This document shows positions 1 through 6,481 of a DNA stretch of 12,575 nucleotides, piece after piece. Where the stretch lies: the NCBI GenBank assembly GCA_964587165.1, contig CAZPKH010000047.1:1-12575 (forward strand). The letters are read 5' to 3'. The notes under the pieces were generated by a model. It had not been told where the DNA came from, made no database searches, and saw nothing but the letters and a program-made list of their open reading frames with translations. The first letter of the stretch is position 1. Each line of letters starts with the position of its first letter. This stretch comes from CAZPKH01 sp964587165. GTDB taxonomy: Bacteria; Bacteroidota; Bacteroidia; Bacteroidales; Muribaculaceae. A program made the position numbers and the translations under genes.

Positions 1-526
1 AGTTGACCATGCGCAGGCCGCGGTATATCAGCCCCTTGCGGTAGAGGTCGACGAACACGTGGTTCACCGACCGCGAGCGCTTCTCGTCCATCGTGAACGC
101 CTCGCGGCTCCAGTCGCACGACGCGCCGAGCCGGCGCAGCTGCTTGAGTATGATGCCGCCGTGAGTGTCGGTCCACTCCCATGCGTGCTTCAGAAACTCC
201 TCGCGCGTGAGGTCGCTCTTGCGTATACCCTCGTCGGCAAGCTTCTTCACCACCTTGGCCTCCGTGGCTATCGAGGCGTGGTCGGTGCCGGGCACCCAGC
301 ATGCGTTTTTGCCCGACATGCGCGCACGGCGCACCAGGATGTCCTGTATCGTGTTGTTGAGCATGTGGCCCATGTGGAGTATGCCGGTCACGTTGGGCGG
401 CGGGATCACCACGGTGTACGGTTCGCGTCCGTCCGGGCGGCTCTTGAAGAGGCCGTTCTCCTCCCAATATTTATACCATTTCTGCTCCACATCGTGCGGA
501 TTGTAGGTGGTGGCGAGTTCGTTCAT
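1..526 (-). CDS. valS: Valyl-tRNA synthetase, N-terminal part (cut by window edge)
   Basis: Reading the minus strand from the ATG at 526-524 gives an open frame to the window edge, about 175 codons, beginning MNELATTYNPHDVEQKWYKY. It contains PPPNVTGILHMGHMLNNTIQD (about residues 43-63), carrying the class I HIGH-type signature in the HMGH form typical of valyl-tRNA synthetase. GTDHASIATEAKVVKKL follows, then a stretch with DWSREAFTMDE. The enzyme charges tRNA-Val in the cytoplasm and edits mischarged threonine. Family members are near 870-880 residues, so only the first fifth is here and the KMSKS motif and editing domain lie outside. A Bacteroidetes-type promoter sits about 55 bp upstream. 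The gene is divergent from the exported-protein gene at 947. The identification is firm; the Met start is well supported because the conserved N-terminal segment begins immediately after it. Confidence 0.95.
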   Translation of the reverse strand, partial: MNELATTYNPHDVEQKWYKYWEENGLFKSRPDGREPYTVVIPPPNVTGILHMGHMLNNTIQDILVRRARMSGKNACWVPGTDHASIATEAKVVKKLADEGIRKSDLTREEFLKHAWEWTDTHGGIILKQLRRLGASCDWSREAFTMDEKRSRSVNHVFVDLYRKGLIYRGLRMVN

Positions 527-580
527 CTTAATATATAATGTGTAGATTGATTTTTCAGTGATAAAGTATGTAGTCAGCCA

Positions 581-608
581 CAAAGGTACGAAAAATTCCA
601 ACACCAAA
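581..608 (-). promoter_or_regulatory. Putative valS promoter (Bacteroidetes type)
   Basis: On the minus strand TACCTTTG (581-588) matches the Bacteroidetes -7 consensus TAnnTTTG exactly. A TTTG within a T-run lies at 605-608, with a gap of 16 bases, slightly shorter than usual. A start about 45-50 nt before the valS ATG would follow. The leader is A/T-rich with no Shine-Dalgarno sequence, as is normal in this phylum. Confidence 0.6.
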
Positions 609-836
609 AAAACGACGCGCCACATAGCTTCGGCATTATCTTGATTTCGGGCGTAATGGCTTGAAATATAGCCGGATAGATTGCGCGCTGTCGAAAAAGC
701 GGCTCCCGCACGGCTGCCGCAACTCTGATGCGGGCCTAAGGAGTTGGTTTTTAGCGCGATGAGTGGAGCGGCAGCGATTTCGGTTAAACTATTTTTGCAG
801 AAAAGCGGCCGATGTTAAACTTTTTTCAGCAAAAAT

Positions 837-868
837 TTTGCGATTTAAAAAACAAATTCATACATTTG
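837..868 (+). promoter_or_regulatory. Putative promoter of the 947 gene
   Basis: TTTG at 837-840, a gap of 20 bases, then TACATTTG at 861-868: a full match to the Bacteroidetes -33/-7 pattern. Transcription would start around 872-876 and leave an A/T-rich leader of about 70 nt before the ATG at 947. Confidence 0.8.
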
Positions 869-946
869 CATTGATAATGTTTCAAATCGCACATTTATCG
901 ACCTTCAGTTACGAATCTTAATTATCCTAATTTTATAAATTCGCTT

Positions 947-2383
947 ATGAAGAGAATTTACCTTACTCTCGCAGCTGCCGCTCTCAGCGCAGCAGCAGTC
1001 ATGGCAGCAGAGCCCGCCGCAGTAGGCGCTCAGCTGTCGATCAACGAAGGTGGTGTAGCACCCAAAATCATGCCCGTCGACGCTAAGATGTCGAACGCTC
1101 AGCGTGCCGAGCTCTCAGCCAAGCGTGCTAAAGCCAACCAGGCCCGCAAGCTCCGCAAAGCCGAAGAGACCGTTCAGGCTTTTGATATGGACAATATCGA
1201 AGGTGACTTCATCAATATCTACTCGCCTTTCTTCTCCAACCTCCTGAACATGGAGATGTCGGAAGAGCTCACTTTCAAAGTGCTCGAAGATGGTGAGACC
1301 ATCGAGATCTTCGGTCTTGCTAACGTACACCCCCAGGACTGGTGGCTTCCCACCGTTCAGATGCCCCGCGGTATCTACGGCAAGATGCTTGAGGACGGCT
1401 CGCTCGAGTTTGAGTTTCCCCAGTATATCGGTACTTACACTGCTGCCAGCGGCCAGTATGCCGGCCAGCAGCGTGACATCGTTGCCCACATGATCGCTCC
1501 CGCCGAGGATGGCGAAGGCATCGACCTCTTCGAAGGCAAGCTCATCATGACTCAGGAGGACGGCGTATTCATGGCCGATACCGACTTCGGTTTCTACACC
1601 GGTATTTGGGACGGTGAGAACCTCACAGGCGGTTGGGGTGCTGTCGTTTCGCCCGCTTTCGTTGAGCCTAACGGTGAGATCGAGCTCGTTAGCCCGAAAA
1701 CTGAGGCAGGTGTCATTTTCAAAGTTTACTCAGAGCTCGTAGAGGACGACTATGAGAGCGTGATCAACCTCACCTCTATCGTTCCTAACCTCGGCCTCGA
1801 CGGTTACTACAACGCATCTTTCCCCATTGCAGTCGACAAAGAGACAGGTGAACCCAAATTTGGTTACGGCGACGAGGTTGTTGTAGCTTCCGAGATGGAG
1901 TACGGCAACGACGGCGAGGCTCTCGGTATCAAAGAGTATACCCTCGGCTCGATGTGTACCTCAGACGACTATCCTCAGAAAAACGCTGATACAGGCGAAA
2001 TTGAGCTCGTGACAAAGACTGACGTCTTCACTCCGACCCTCTTCGCTATCGGTCTCGATATGGACAATATCGCTTTCCCGACACCCGATGCTATCTGGAG
2101 CTTCACCAACGGCTTTACCGGCTACTGCAACAGCGTGCTCTACGCTACTCCCGGCGATGAGCCCGGCTACTACAGCTACTACGGCACATGGAACGCTTCG
2201 TCGATCGTTAAGACTGCCAGCCGCAAGCACGGTGATGGCATCGAGAAGATCGTTTCTTCCGAGGCAGCTGCCAACGGTCCCGCCGTATACTACAACCTTC
2301 AGGGTGTACGTGTAGACAACCCCGCAAACGGTGTTTACATCAAACGCGAAGGCTCGAAAGCCACCAAAGTTCTCGTGAAATAA
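947..2383 (+). CDS. Exported protein of unknown function with Bacteroidales C-terminal tail
   Basis: This 478-residue protein is not one I can name. Residues 1-20 are a standard signal peptide (Lys/Arg, hydrophobic Ala/Leu run, probable cut after VMA). There is no lipobox cysteine. Residues about 48-76 are rich in Ala, Lys, Arg and Glu and look helical, perhaps a spacer. From about 85 the protein is beta-rich: a module with GDFINIYSPFF, DGETIEIFGLAN and GIYGKMLEDGSLEFEFPQ resembles in layout the module at 62-132 of the neighbour at 2834. Residues 445-478 form a tail with YYNLQGVRVDNPANG and KVLVK. This resembles a shortened version of the C-terminal sorting/anchoring domains of Bacteroidales secreted proteins (type IX secretion-like); that link is inference. 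It has its own promoter and a hairpin terminator. The two exported proteins are probably distant paralogues exposed on the surface or secreted. Confidence 0.85.
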   Translation: MKRIYLTLAAAALSAAAVMAAEPAAVGAQLSINEGGVAPKIMPVDAKMSNAQRAELSAKRAKANQARKLRKAEETVQAFDMDNIEGDFINIYSPFFSNLLNMEMSEELTFKVLEDGETIEIFGLANVHPQDWWLPTVQMPRGIYGKMLEDGSLEFEFPQYIGTYTAASGQYAGQQRDIVAHMIAPAEDGEGIDLFEGKLIMTQEDGVFMADTDFGFYTGIWDGENLTGGWGAVVSPAFVEPNGEIELVSPKTEAGVIFKVYSELVEDDYESVINLTSIVPNLGLDGYYNASFPIAVDKETGEPKFGYGDEVVVASEMEYGNDGEALGIKEYTLGSMCTSDDYPQKNADTGEIELVTKTDVFTPTLFAIGLDMDNIAFPTPDAIWSFTNGFTGYCNSVLYATPGDEPGYYSYYGTWNASSIVKTASRKHGDGIEKIVSSEAAANGPAVYYNLQGVRVDNPANGVYIKREGSKATKVLVK

Positions 2384-2452
2384 TTCACACCCACATAACC
2401 CCCTCACATACGCGCTCCACCGCCCCGGTGCAGCGCGTATGTTGCATTTAGG
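2283..2452 (+). repeat. 170-bp tail-plus-terminator cassette, copy 1
   Basis: This block covers the last 34 codons of the 947 gene, the stop, a spacer, the terminator hairpin and the bases TTGCATTTAGG. It aligns without gaps to 4041-4210. I count about 10 differences by eye, roughly 94 % identity. The non-coding half (2384-2452) is even better conserved (about 2 differences) than the coding half (about 8). The two genes share no comparable nucleotide similarity upstream of the block. Confidence 0.9.
2406..2442 (+). terminator. Hairpin terminator of the 947 gene
   Basis: ACATACGCGCT (2406-2416) pairs perfectly with AGCGCGTATGT (2432-2442). Inside it CACCG (2418-2422) pairs with CGGTG (2426-2430) around a CCC loop, with a single C/C mismatch between the stems. 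It lies 22 bp after the stop. The T-tract is weak (TTGCATTT), which is common for terminators in this phylum. It is palindromic enough to act on both strands. Confidence 0.75.
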
Positions 2453-2475
2453 AGAGGGCGTATCCCTATGAGGTC

Positions 2476-2569
2476 GCAAGAGCAAACTTGGAGGGCGCAC
2501 GAATAATGGTGCAAGAGCAAACTCGGAGGGCGCACTTATAGAGGGGCAAGAGCAAACTCGGAGGGCGCA
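2476..2569. repeat. Three 24-bp repeats with exact 35-bp period
   Basis: A 24-bp sequence, starting GCAAGAGCAAACTCGGAGG and ending GCGCA, occurs at 2476-2499, 2511-2534 and 2546-2569. Starts are spaced exactly 35 bp, with unrelated 11-bp spacers. The first copy has one T for C change. Further copies are at 4228-4251 and 4412-4435 (first base changed). The 12-bp core CAAACTCGGAGG is the left arm of the 91-bp palindromic element described separately, so two of these copies look like left arms without a body. Confidence 0.9.
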
Positions 2570-2643
2570 TCCTTCAGGGTGCGCCGTAAACGTCAGGCGA
2601 GGGTATTATCGTCGGGCCCTAAAGGACCCGACCTCCGAGTTTG
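2553..2643. repeat. 91-bp palindromic element, copy A (complete)
   Basis: The ends are a perfect 12-bp inverted repeat: CAAACTCGGAGG (2553-2564) and CCTCCGAGTTTG (2632-2643). Inside are two hairpins. The first, 2564-2585, has a 9-bp stem (one T/G wobble) and a TTCA loop. The second, 2611-2632, has GTCGGGCCC facing GGACCCGAC with one C/A mismatch and a TAAA loop. About 25 bp separates them. The whole could fold as an outer stem carrying two hairpins. No reading frame explains it. It resembles in style a REP/BIME or small non-autonomous mobile repeat, but I do not recognise a named family. Confidence 0.85.
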
Positions 2644-2685
2644 AGGGCGTTATCGGCGCCCCTAAAAGCCCCGACCTCCGAGGTT
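2599..2685. repeat. Tandem right halves of the palindromic element
   Basis: The stretch 2599-2642 (44 bp: GAGGG, hairpin 2, CTCCGAGTTT) is followed directly by a diverged 43-bp copy at 2643-2685 (GAGGGCGTTATC, a degenerate CCCCTAAAAGCCCCGAC hairpin, CTCCGAGGTT). Related right halves occur at 4359-4390 and 4465-4508. The second copy has lost part of its hairpin pairing, suggesting decay. Confidence 0.8.
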
Positions 2686-2733
2686 GAGATATACCCCGAA
2701 TCAATTTTTTCGATTATAAAAATTAAATTTTAT

Positions 2734-2764
2734 TTTGGTTTTTGAAAAATTAAGTGTAATTTTG
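2734..2764 (+). promoter_or_regulatory. Putative promoter of the 2834 gene
   Basis: TTTG (2734-2737), a gap of 19 bases, then TAATTTTG (2757-2764) matches the Bacteroidetes promoter pattern. The surrounding 2701-2833 is markedly A/T-rich compared with the repeat region before it. The expected leader is about 60-65 nt. It shares no obvious sequence with the leader of the 947 gene, so the two genes appear to be separately promoted rather than copied whole. Confidence 0.75.
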
Positions 2765-2833
2765 CGGCGTAACGTTGAAAATTTACGAAGCTTCAAAAAC
2801 CAATATATTAACTAATAGGTAAAATTTCTTTTT

Positions 2834-4141
2834 ATGAAAAAACTTTACTTCTTCGCGCTTGCCGCTCTTACAGCCGCTTCTGCCTTTGCCGCAGGACGCC
2901 AAACAGCCGTTGCTAAAGTAGCACCTGCCTTTGCTGCTCAGCAGGAAGCTCTTGCCCTCGGCAAACCGATGGCTAAAGCTGACGCCGTAGGCTTCACCTC
3001 TGTTGATGAGGTAGCCGGCGAATACACCTGGAACTACGTTGGGCTGCTTGAGGGTAGCTCGGGCGCTCAAACCGGCGTTGTGACCATCAACGTGGTCGAC
3101 GCTGCAACCGGCGAGGTGACTATCGACGGTATCTTCTCTGCCGGCACCGGCATCCAGGGCAAAATCAAAGGTATAGTCGATATCGACGCCGGTACGCTCA
3201 CCGTAGCCAACAAGCAGGATCTCGGCACTGACGGTGGTGGCGATCAGAACTACTTCTACTTTAAGGAAGCTGATGATGCCGGCAAGCTCGTAGCCGGAGC
3301 TTCTGATGTGGAGAGTGTTGAGGCTACCATCAGCGGCAAGTCGTTCATCTTCCCCGAAATGTGCATCTTTGCCGTCGGCGATTTCAACAACGAGAGTTTA
3401 GGCTGGTGGAAGCTCACCTATGCCAACGAGTTCGTAGAGTATAGCGAGCCCGACGACCTGATCGACCTGACAGAGTGGACATTCTTCTCTTCCGCTTCTA
3501 TGGTCGACGGTTGGGTTCTTCCTGTAATCACTTACAATGACGGCTCTTATGTAGATCCCGCTGACTTCCCCCTGAATGTAGAGGTATATCAGAACAACGA
3601 GGATAAGAATCTTTTTGCTATCGTTAATCCTTACATGACAGCTTCGGGCTTCCCCCTCACAGGCGGCCAGGAAGGTTATATCGTGCTCGACCTCACCGAT
3701 CCTGATTTCGTTCTCGTAAATCCCGGTGTGTTCAGCGGCTTCCTTAATGGTTCCAACCGCCTGTATTGCATCAACGTAGAGAGCTTCTATGTTGCCCAGG
3801 GCTACACCAAAGATATCATCCAGTCAGCTCTTGGCGATAGCTTCCCCGAGTGGTCGACTTCCGTTTCCGACGAGACCTCTACCACCGTCACTATCCCCAA
3901 CTGTCGCTTCAACTACCCCGGCGCCGAGGATAAGATGTATTCCTGGACCGGTCGCGCTGACGCTATGAAAGGTAAAATCCTGATCAACCGCTCGACTGTA
4001 GGCGTAAAAGCTATTCAGATCGAGGATGCACAGGCAGCTCCCGTATACTACAACCTCCAGGGTGTACGTGTAGACAACCCCGCAAACGGTATTTATATCA
4101 AACACGAAGGCTCGAAAGCCTCGAAAGTGTTCGTGAAATAA
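2834..4141 (+). CDS. Exported protein of unknown function with Bacteroidales C-terminal tail
   Basis: This 435-residue protein is not one I can name. Residues 1-19 are a signal peptide (MKKLYFFALAALTAASAFA) with no lipobox. A short Ala-rich segment follows. A beta module at about 62-132 (GEYTWNYVGLL, GEVTIDGIF, GIQGKIKGIVDIDAGTLTV) matches the layout of residues 85-165 in the 947 protein. Residues 247-267 (LNVEVYQNNEDKNLFAIVNPY) with the later LDLTDPDFVLV (285-295) resemble a module I associate with many uncharacterised Bacteroidales surface proteins; this rests on pattern memory. The tail at 402-435 (YYNLQGVRVDNPANG, KVFVK) is almost identical to that of the 947 protein. It is likely exported and surface-associated. 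The gene has its own promoter and terminator and is convergent with recQ. Confidence 0.85.
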   Translation: MKKLYFFALAALTAASAFAAGRQTAVAKVAPAFAAQQEALALGKPMAKADAVGFTSVDEVAGEYTWNYVGLLEGSSGAQTGVVTINVVDAATGEVTIDGIFSAGTGIQGKIKGIVDIDAGTLTVANKQDLGTDGGGDQNYFYFKEADDAGKLVAGASDVESVEATISGKSFIFPEMCIFAVGDFNNESLGWWKLTYANEFVEYSEPDDLIDLTEWTFFSSASMVDGWVLPVITYNDGSYVDPADFPLNVEVYQNNEDKNLFAIVNPYMTASGFPLTGGQEGYIVLDLTDPDFVLVNPGVFSGFLNGSNRLYCINVESFYVAQGYTKDIIQSALGDSFPEWSTSVSDETSTTVTIPNCRFNYPGAEDKMYSWTGRADAMKGKILINRSTVGVKAIQIEDAQAAPVYYNLQGVRVDNPANGIYIKHEGSKASKVFVK

Positions 4142-4210
4142 TTCACACCCACATAACCCCCTTACATACGCGCTCCACCGCTCCGGTGCAGCGCGTATGT
4201 TGCATTTAGG
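4041..4210 (+). repeat. 170-bp tail-plus-terminator cassette, copy 2
   Basis: This is the ungapped partner of 2283-2452. It covers the last 34 codons of the 2834 gene, the stop at 4139-4141, the spacer, the terminator and TTGCATTTAGG. The coding differences give Ile for Val, His for Arg, Ser for Thr and Phe for Leu in the tail. As in copy 1, a member of the intergenic repeat family starts within about 20 bp downstream. Confidence 0.9.
4164..4200 (+). terminator. Hairpin terminator of the 2834 gene
   Basis: Same structure as 2406-2442: ACATACGCGCT (4164-4174) pairs with AGCGCGTATGT (4190-4200), with an inner CACCG/CGGTG stem and a CTC loop in place of CCC. The only change inside the hairpin is in the loop, so every stem pair is kept. 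Confidence 0.75.
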
Positions 4211-4234
4211 GGCGCACGTAAAAGGGCGCAAGAG

Positions 4235-4391
4235 CAAACTCGGAGGGCGCATCCTTNNNNNNNNNNNNNNNNNNNNNNNNNNNNNNNNNNNNNNNNNNNN
4301 NNNNNNNNNNNNNNNNNNNNNNNNNNNNNNNNNNNNNNNNNNNNNNNNNNNNNNNNTCGTCGGGCCCTAAAGGACCCGACCTCCAAGCTTG
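4235..4391. repeat. 91-bp palindromic element, copy C, interrupted by assembly gap
   Basis: The left arm and start of hairpin 1 are at 4235-4256 (CAAACTCGGAGG then GCGCATCCTT). Sequence resumes at 4357 with TC followed by complete hairpin 2 (4359-4380) and a right arm CCTCCAAGCTTG (4380-4391) with two changes. If one element spans the gap, the missing part should be about 34 bp by comparison with copy A. Extra tandem copies could make it longer. A stray GAGGGCGTTATCC (4391-4403) follows. Confidence 0.75.
4257..4356. other. Assembly gap of 100 N
   Basis: Exactly 100 undetermined bases, a conventional placeholder for a gap of unknown size rather than a measured length. Both edges lie inside copies of the intergenic repeat, so the break is most simply explained by repeat collapse. 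Any reading frame drawn across it is meaningless. Confidence 0.95.
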
Positions 4392-4418
4392 AGGGCGTTA
4401 TCCGTTGGGGTTCAAGAG

Positions 4419-4509
4419 CAAACTCGGAGGGCGCATCCTTTAGGTTGCGCCGTAAACGTCCGTTGAGGGTGATCTCGTCGGGCCCTAAAGGACCCGACCT
4501 CCGAGGTTG
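4419..4509. repeat. 91-bp palindromic element, copy B (complete)
   Basis: Same length as copy A. The arms are CAAACTCGGAGG (4419-4430) and CCTCCGAGGTTG (4498-4509), with one mismatch. Hairpin 1 is 4430-4451: the wobble pair of copy A is replaced by a T/T mismatch, the loop is TTTA and the other eight pairs are kept. Hairpin 2 (4477-4498) is identical to copy A. Most differences from copy A fall in the unpaired linker between the hairpins. It ends 14 bp from the recQ stop, so it may also terminate recQ transcription. Confidence 0.85.
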
Positions 4510-4523
4510 AGGGTAGGCGGGGA

Positions 4524-6458
4524 TCACTCGGTGAGGATGAGGCGGGAGTCGGGGGTGAGGGTGAGGGCGCCGGAGGCGAGGTGGGGGCGGATGATGGCGC
4601 GGAACCGTTCAGGCGAAAGGGGGGCAAACTCTGCAAGAAGCTGCTCTGTGGTGATCCCTGAGGTGCCGGCGGCGCGGATGACACGGAGCATACGCGAGGC
4701 AATATCGGCGCTGTCGTCGGCCGGCGGCTGCGCAAGGCGCGCCCGCTCGCGGCACAGGTCGCAGCGCCCGCAGCCGCCTTCGATGGGTGGCTGGCCGAAA
4801 TACTCAAGGAGCATGTTGTCGCGGCACTGCGATATGTCGGTGGCGAAGGCAAAGCGGCGCATAGCCTCGATGCGCTGCTCCATGATGTCGCGGCGCTGAG
4901 TGTAAACGGTGTCGGGGATGGCGATATAGCGCGTGTCCTGGCGCGGCATGGGCATATACAGCGCGGGCTGGTGGCGGCGCGGTATGTAGTGGAGTACGTG
5001 CATCCGCGTGAGGGTGAGTAGCGACCGGTAGTAGGTCTCGGTGTCGAGGCCTACGGAGCGTGCGGCGGCTACCTCGTTGATACGCACATAGTCGGCAAAG
5101 ACGCCGGCGCAGGTGCGGAGCACGGATTGCAGCACGGTGTCGTTGGTGGGCGAGAGGTCGAGGTCGTAGAGTTTGTGGCGATCCTGAAGCATCATGACGC
5201 GGGCATCGACCGAGGGCTCTTCGATATACTCGATATGGCCGGCGCGGCTCAGGATCATCAGCGCCGAGCGGGCCGGCACGGGCTGGAGGCGGTTATTGAA
5301 GCAGAAGAGGTTGAAGTCGAAGGTGTGCATCGTGTCGTAGCCTTCGCCTACGGCCATGCCGATCTGCACCATGGCGCGCTCGTAGATATGACGGATATAA
5401 TCTTTGGGCGGGAAAGCATCGGCGAGGCGTCGCGAGAGCGAGCGGCCGTCGCCGCGGTCGACAAGCAGTACTGCCCATGCGTGGAGGCCGTCGCGGCCGG
5501 CACGTCCCGCTTCCTGATAGTACTCTTCGAGGCTTGAGGGGAGGTCGATGTGCACCACGGAGCGCACGTCGGGCTTGTCGATGCCCATGCCGAAGGCGTT
5601 TGTTGCCACCATGACACGGGTAGAGCCCTCTTTCCAGCTGTCCTGCCGCTGAGCTTTCTCCTCGGGGTCGAGCCCGGCGTGATAGAAGTCGGCGCTGATG
5701 CCGATGCTCCGGAGGGCTTCGGCCACCTCGCGGGTGCGTCGGCGCGAGCGCACGTATACGATGGATGTGCCGCCGACGTTGCGGAGTATGCGCTCAAGGG
5801 CCAGAAGCTTGTTGTCGGTATGGCGCACGATGTACGATAGATTCTCGCGGTCGAACGACCGTGCAAACTCTCTTGCATCGGGCCCGAAGCGCAGCAGGCG
5901 GCGTATGTCGGCTGCCACGGCAGGTGTGGCCGAGGCTGTCAGGGCAAGCACCGGGGCGTCGGGGTGGATGTCGCGCAGGGCGGCGATGTTGAGGTATGCC
6001 GGGCGGAAGTCGTAGCCCCACTGGGAGATGCAGTGGGCCTCGTCGACCACGATAAGGCTCACCTGAAGCCGGCGGAGCTCGTCGACAAAGCTGCGCGAGC
6101 CGAGCCGCTCGGGGGCGATGTAAAGCAGGTGTGCGTCAAGGTGGAGGCAACGCGCCAGGGCGAGGTTCTGCTCGCGGCGGGTCATGCCGGAGTAGAGGCA
6201 GTAGGCGCGTATGTCGCGGGCGCGGAGGTTGTCGACCTGGTCCTTCATCAGCGAGACCAGCGGGGTGATCACCACAGTGATGCCCGGGAGCATCATCGCC
6301 GGCACCTGAAATGTGATCGACTTGCCGCCGCCGGTGGGGAGCAGCCCGAGGGTGTCGTGGCCGTCGAGCACCGAGCGGATTATGTCGGCCTGCAGCGGGC
6401 GGAAGTTGTCGTAACCCCAATATTGCCGCAGGGTGGAGTGTATGTCGTGTGCGGGCAC
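4524..6458 (-). CDS. recQ: ATP-dependent DNA helicase RecQ
   Basis: The 644-residue protein carries the full RecQ helicase core. GYDNFRPLQ (15-23) is motif 0, TGGGKS (42-47) is Walker A, DEAHCISQWGYDFRP (139-153) is motif II with the aromatic-rich loop, TASAT (173-177) is motif III and QEAGRAGRDG (315-324) is motif VI. A zinc site C545-x17-C563-x2-C566-x2-C569 follows. Only about 75 residues remain after it, enough for a winged-helix-like end (ITTEQLLAEF, LTPDSRLILTE) but with no HRDC domain. RecQ unwinds DNA 3'-5' and works with RecJ in the RecF pathway. The start is GTG at 6458-6456, 23 bp after the recJ stop. No better in-frame start was seen nearby, and it sits just before the conserved N-terminus. 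It is likely co-transcribed with recJ. Confidence 0.95.
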   Translation of the reverse strand: MPAHDIHSTLRQYWGYDNFRPLQADIIRSVLDGHDTLGLLPTGGGKSITFQVPAMMLPGITVVITPLVSLMKDQVDNLRARDIRAYCLYSGMTRREQNLALARCLHLDAHLLYIAPERLGSRSFVDELRRLQVSLIVVDEAHCISQWGYDFRPAYLNIAALRDIHPDAPVLALTASATPAVAADIRRLLRFGPDAREFARSFDRENLSYIVRHTDNKLLALERILRNVGGTSIVYVRSRRRTREVAEALRSIGISADFYHAGLDPEEKAQRQDSWKEGSTRVMVATNAFGMGIDKPDVRSVVHIDLPSSLEEYYQEAGRAGRDGLHAWAVLLVDRGDGRSLSRRLADAFPPKDYIRHIYERAMVQIGMAVGEGYDTMHTFDFNLFCFNNRLQPVPARSALMILSRAGHIEYIEEPSVDARVMMLQDRHKLYDLDLSPTNDTVLQSVLRTCAGVFADYVRINEVAAARSVGLDTETYYRSLLTLTRMHVLHYIPRRHQPALYMPMPRQDTRYIAIPDTVYTQRRDIMEQRIEAMRRFAFATDISQCRDNMLLEYFGQPPIEGGCGRCDLCRERARLAQPPADDSADIASRMLRVIRAAGTSGITTEQLLAEFAPLSPERFRAIIRPHLASGALTLTPDSRLILTE

Positions 6459-6481
6459 GGAGAGATACTGAGGGTAGGGTG

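Larger units (their letters stand above)
527..946. other. Divergent intergenic region between valS and the exported-protein gene
   Basis: This 420-bp gap holds the valS promoter at its left and the promoter for the gene at 947 at its right. The middle (about 610-830) has no convincing gene on either strand. A weak GC hairpin, GCGGC (699-703) with GCCGC (716-720), is visible but has no adjacent T-run, so I assign it no role. The sequence becomes A/T-rich from about 780 towards the right-hand promoter. Confidence 0.6.

Noticed and set aside
59..538. 159-codon open frame on the plus strand
   Set aside because: Antisense to valS, whose HMGH and PPPNVTG motifs are unambiguous on the other strand.
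2476..2569. CRISPR-like array (24-bp repeats with spacers)
   Set aside because: Spacers are only 11 bp, there are only three copies and no cas genes. The repeat is the arm of a larger palindromic element that also occurs singly elsewhere.
2599..2685. Possible tRNA or small structured RNA gene at the two-hairpin element
   Set aside because: There is no cloverleaf with an anticodon arm, T-loop or CCA-like end, so the repeat interpretation fits better.
1961..4252. Minus-strand frames at 1961-2500 and 3824-4252 with similar starts (MRPPSLLLRP)
   Set aside because: Their likeness only reflects the repeated arm and the 170-bp cassette read backwards. They run antisense to the two exported-protein genes and through the terminator hairpins.
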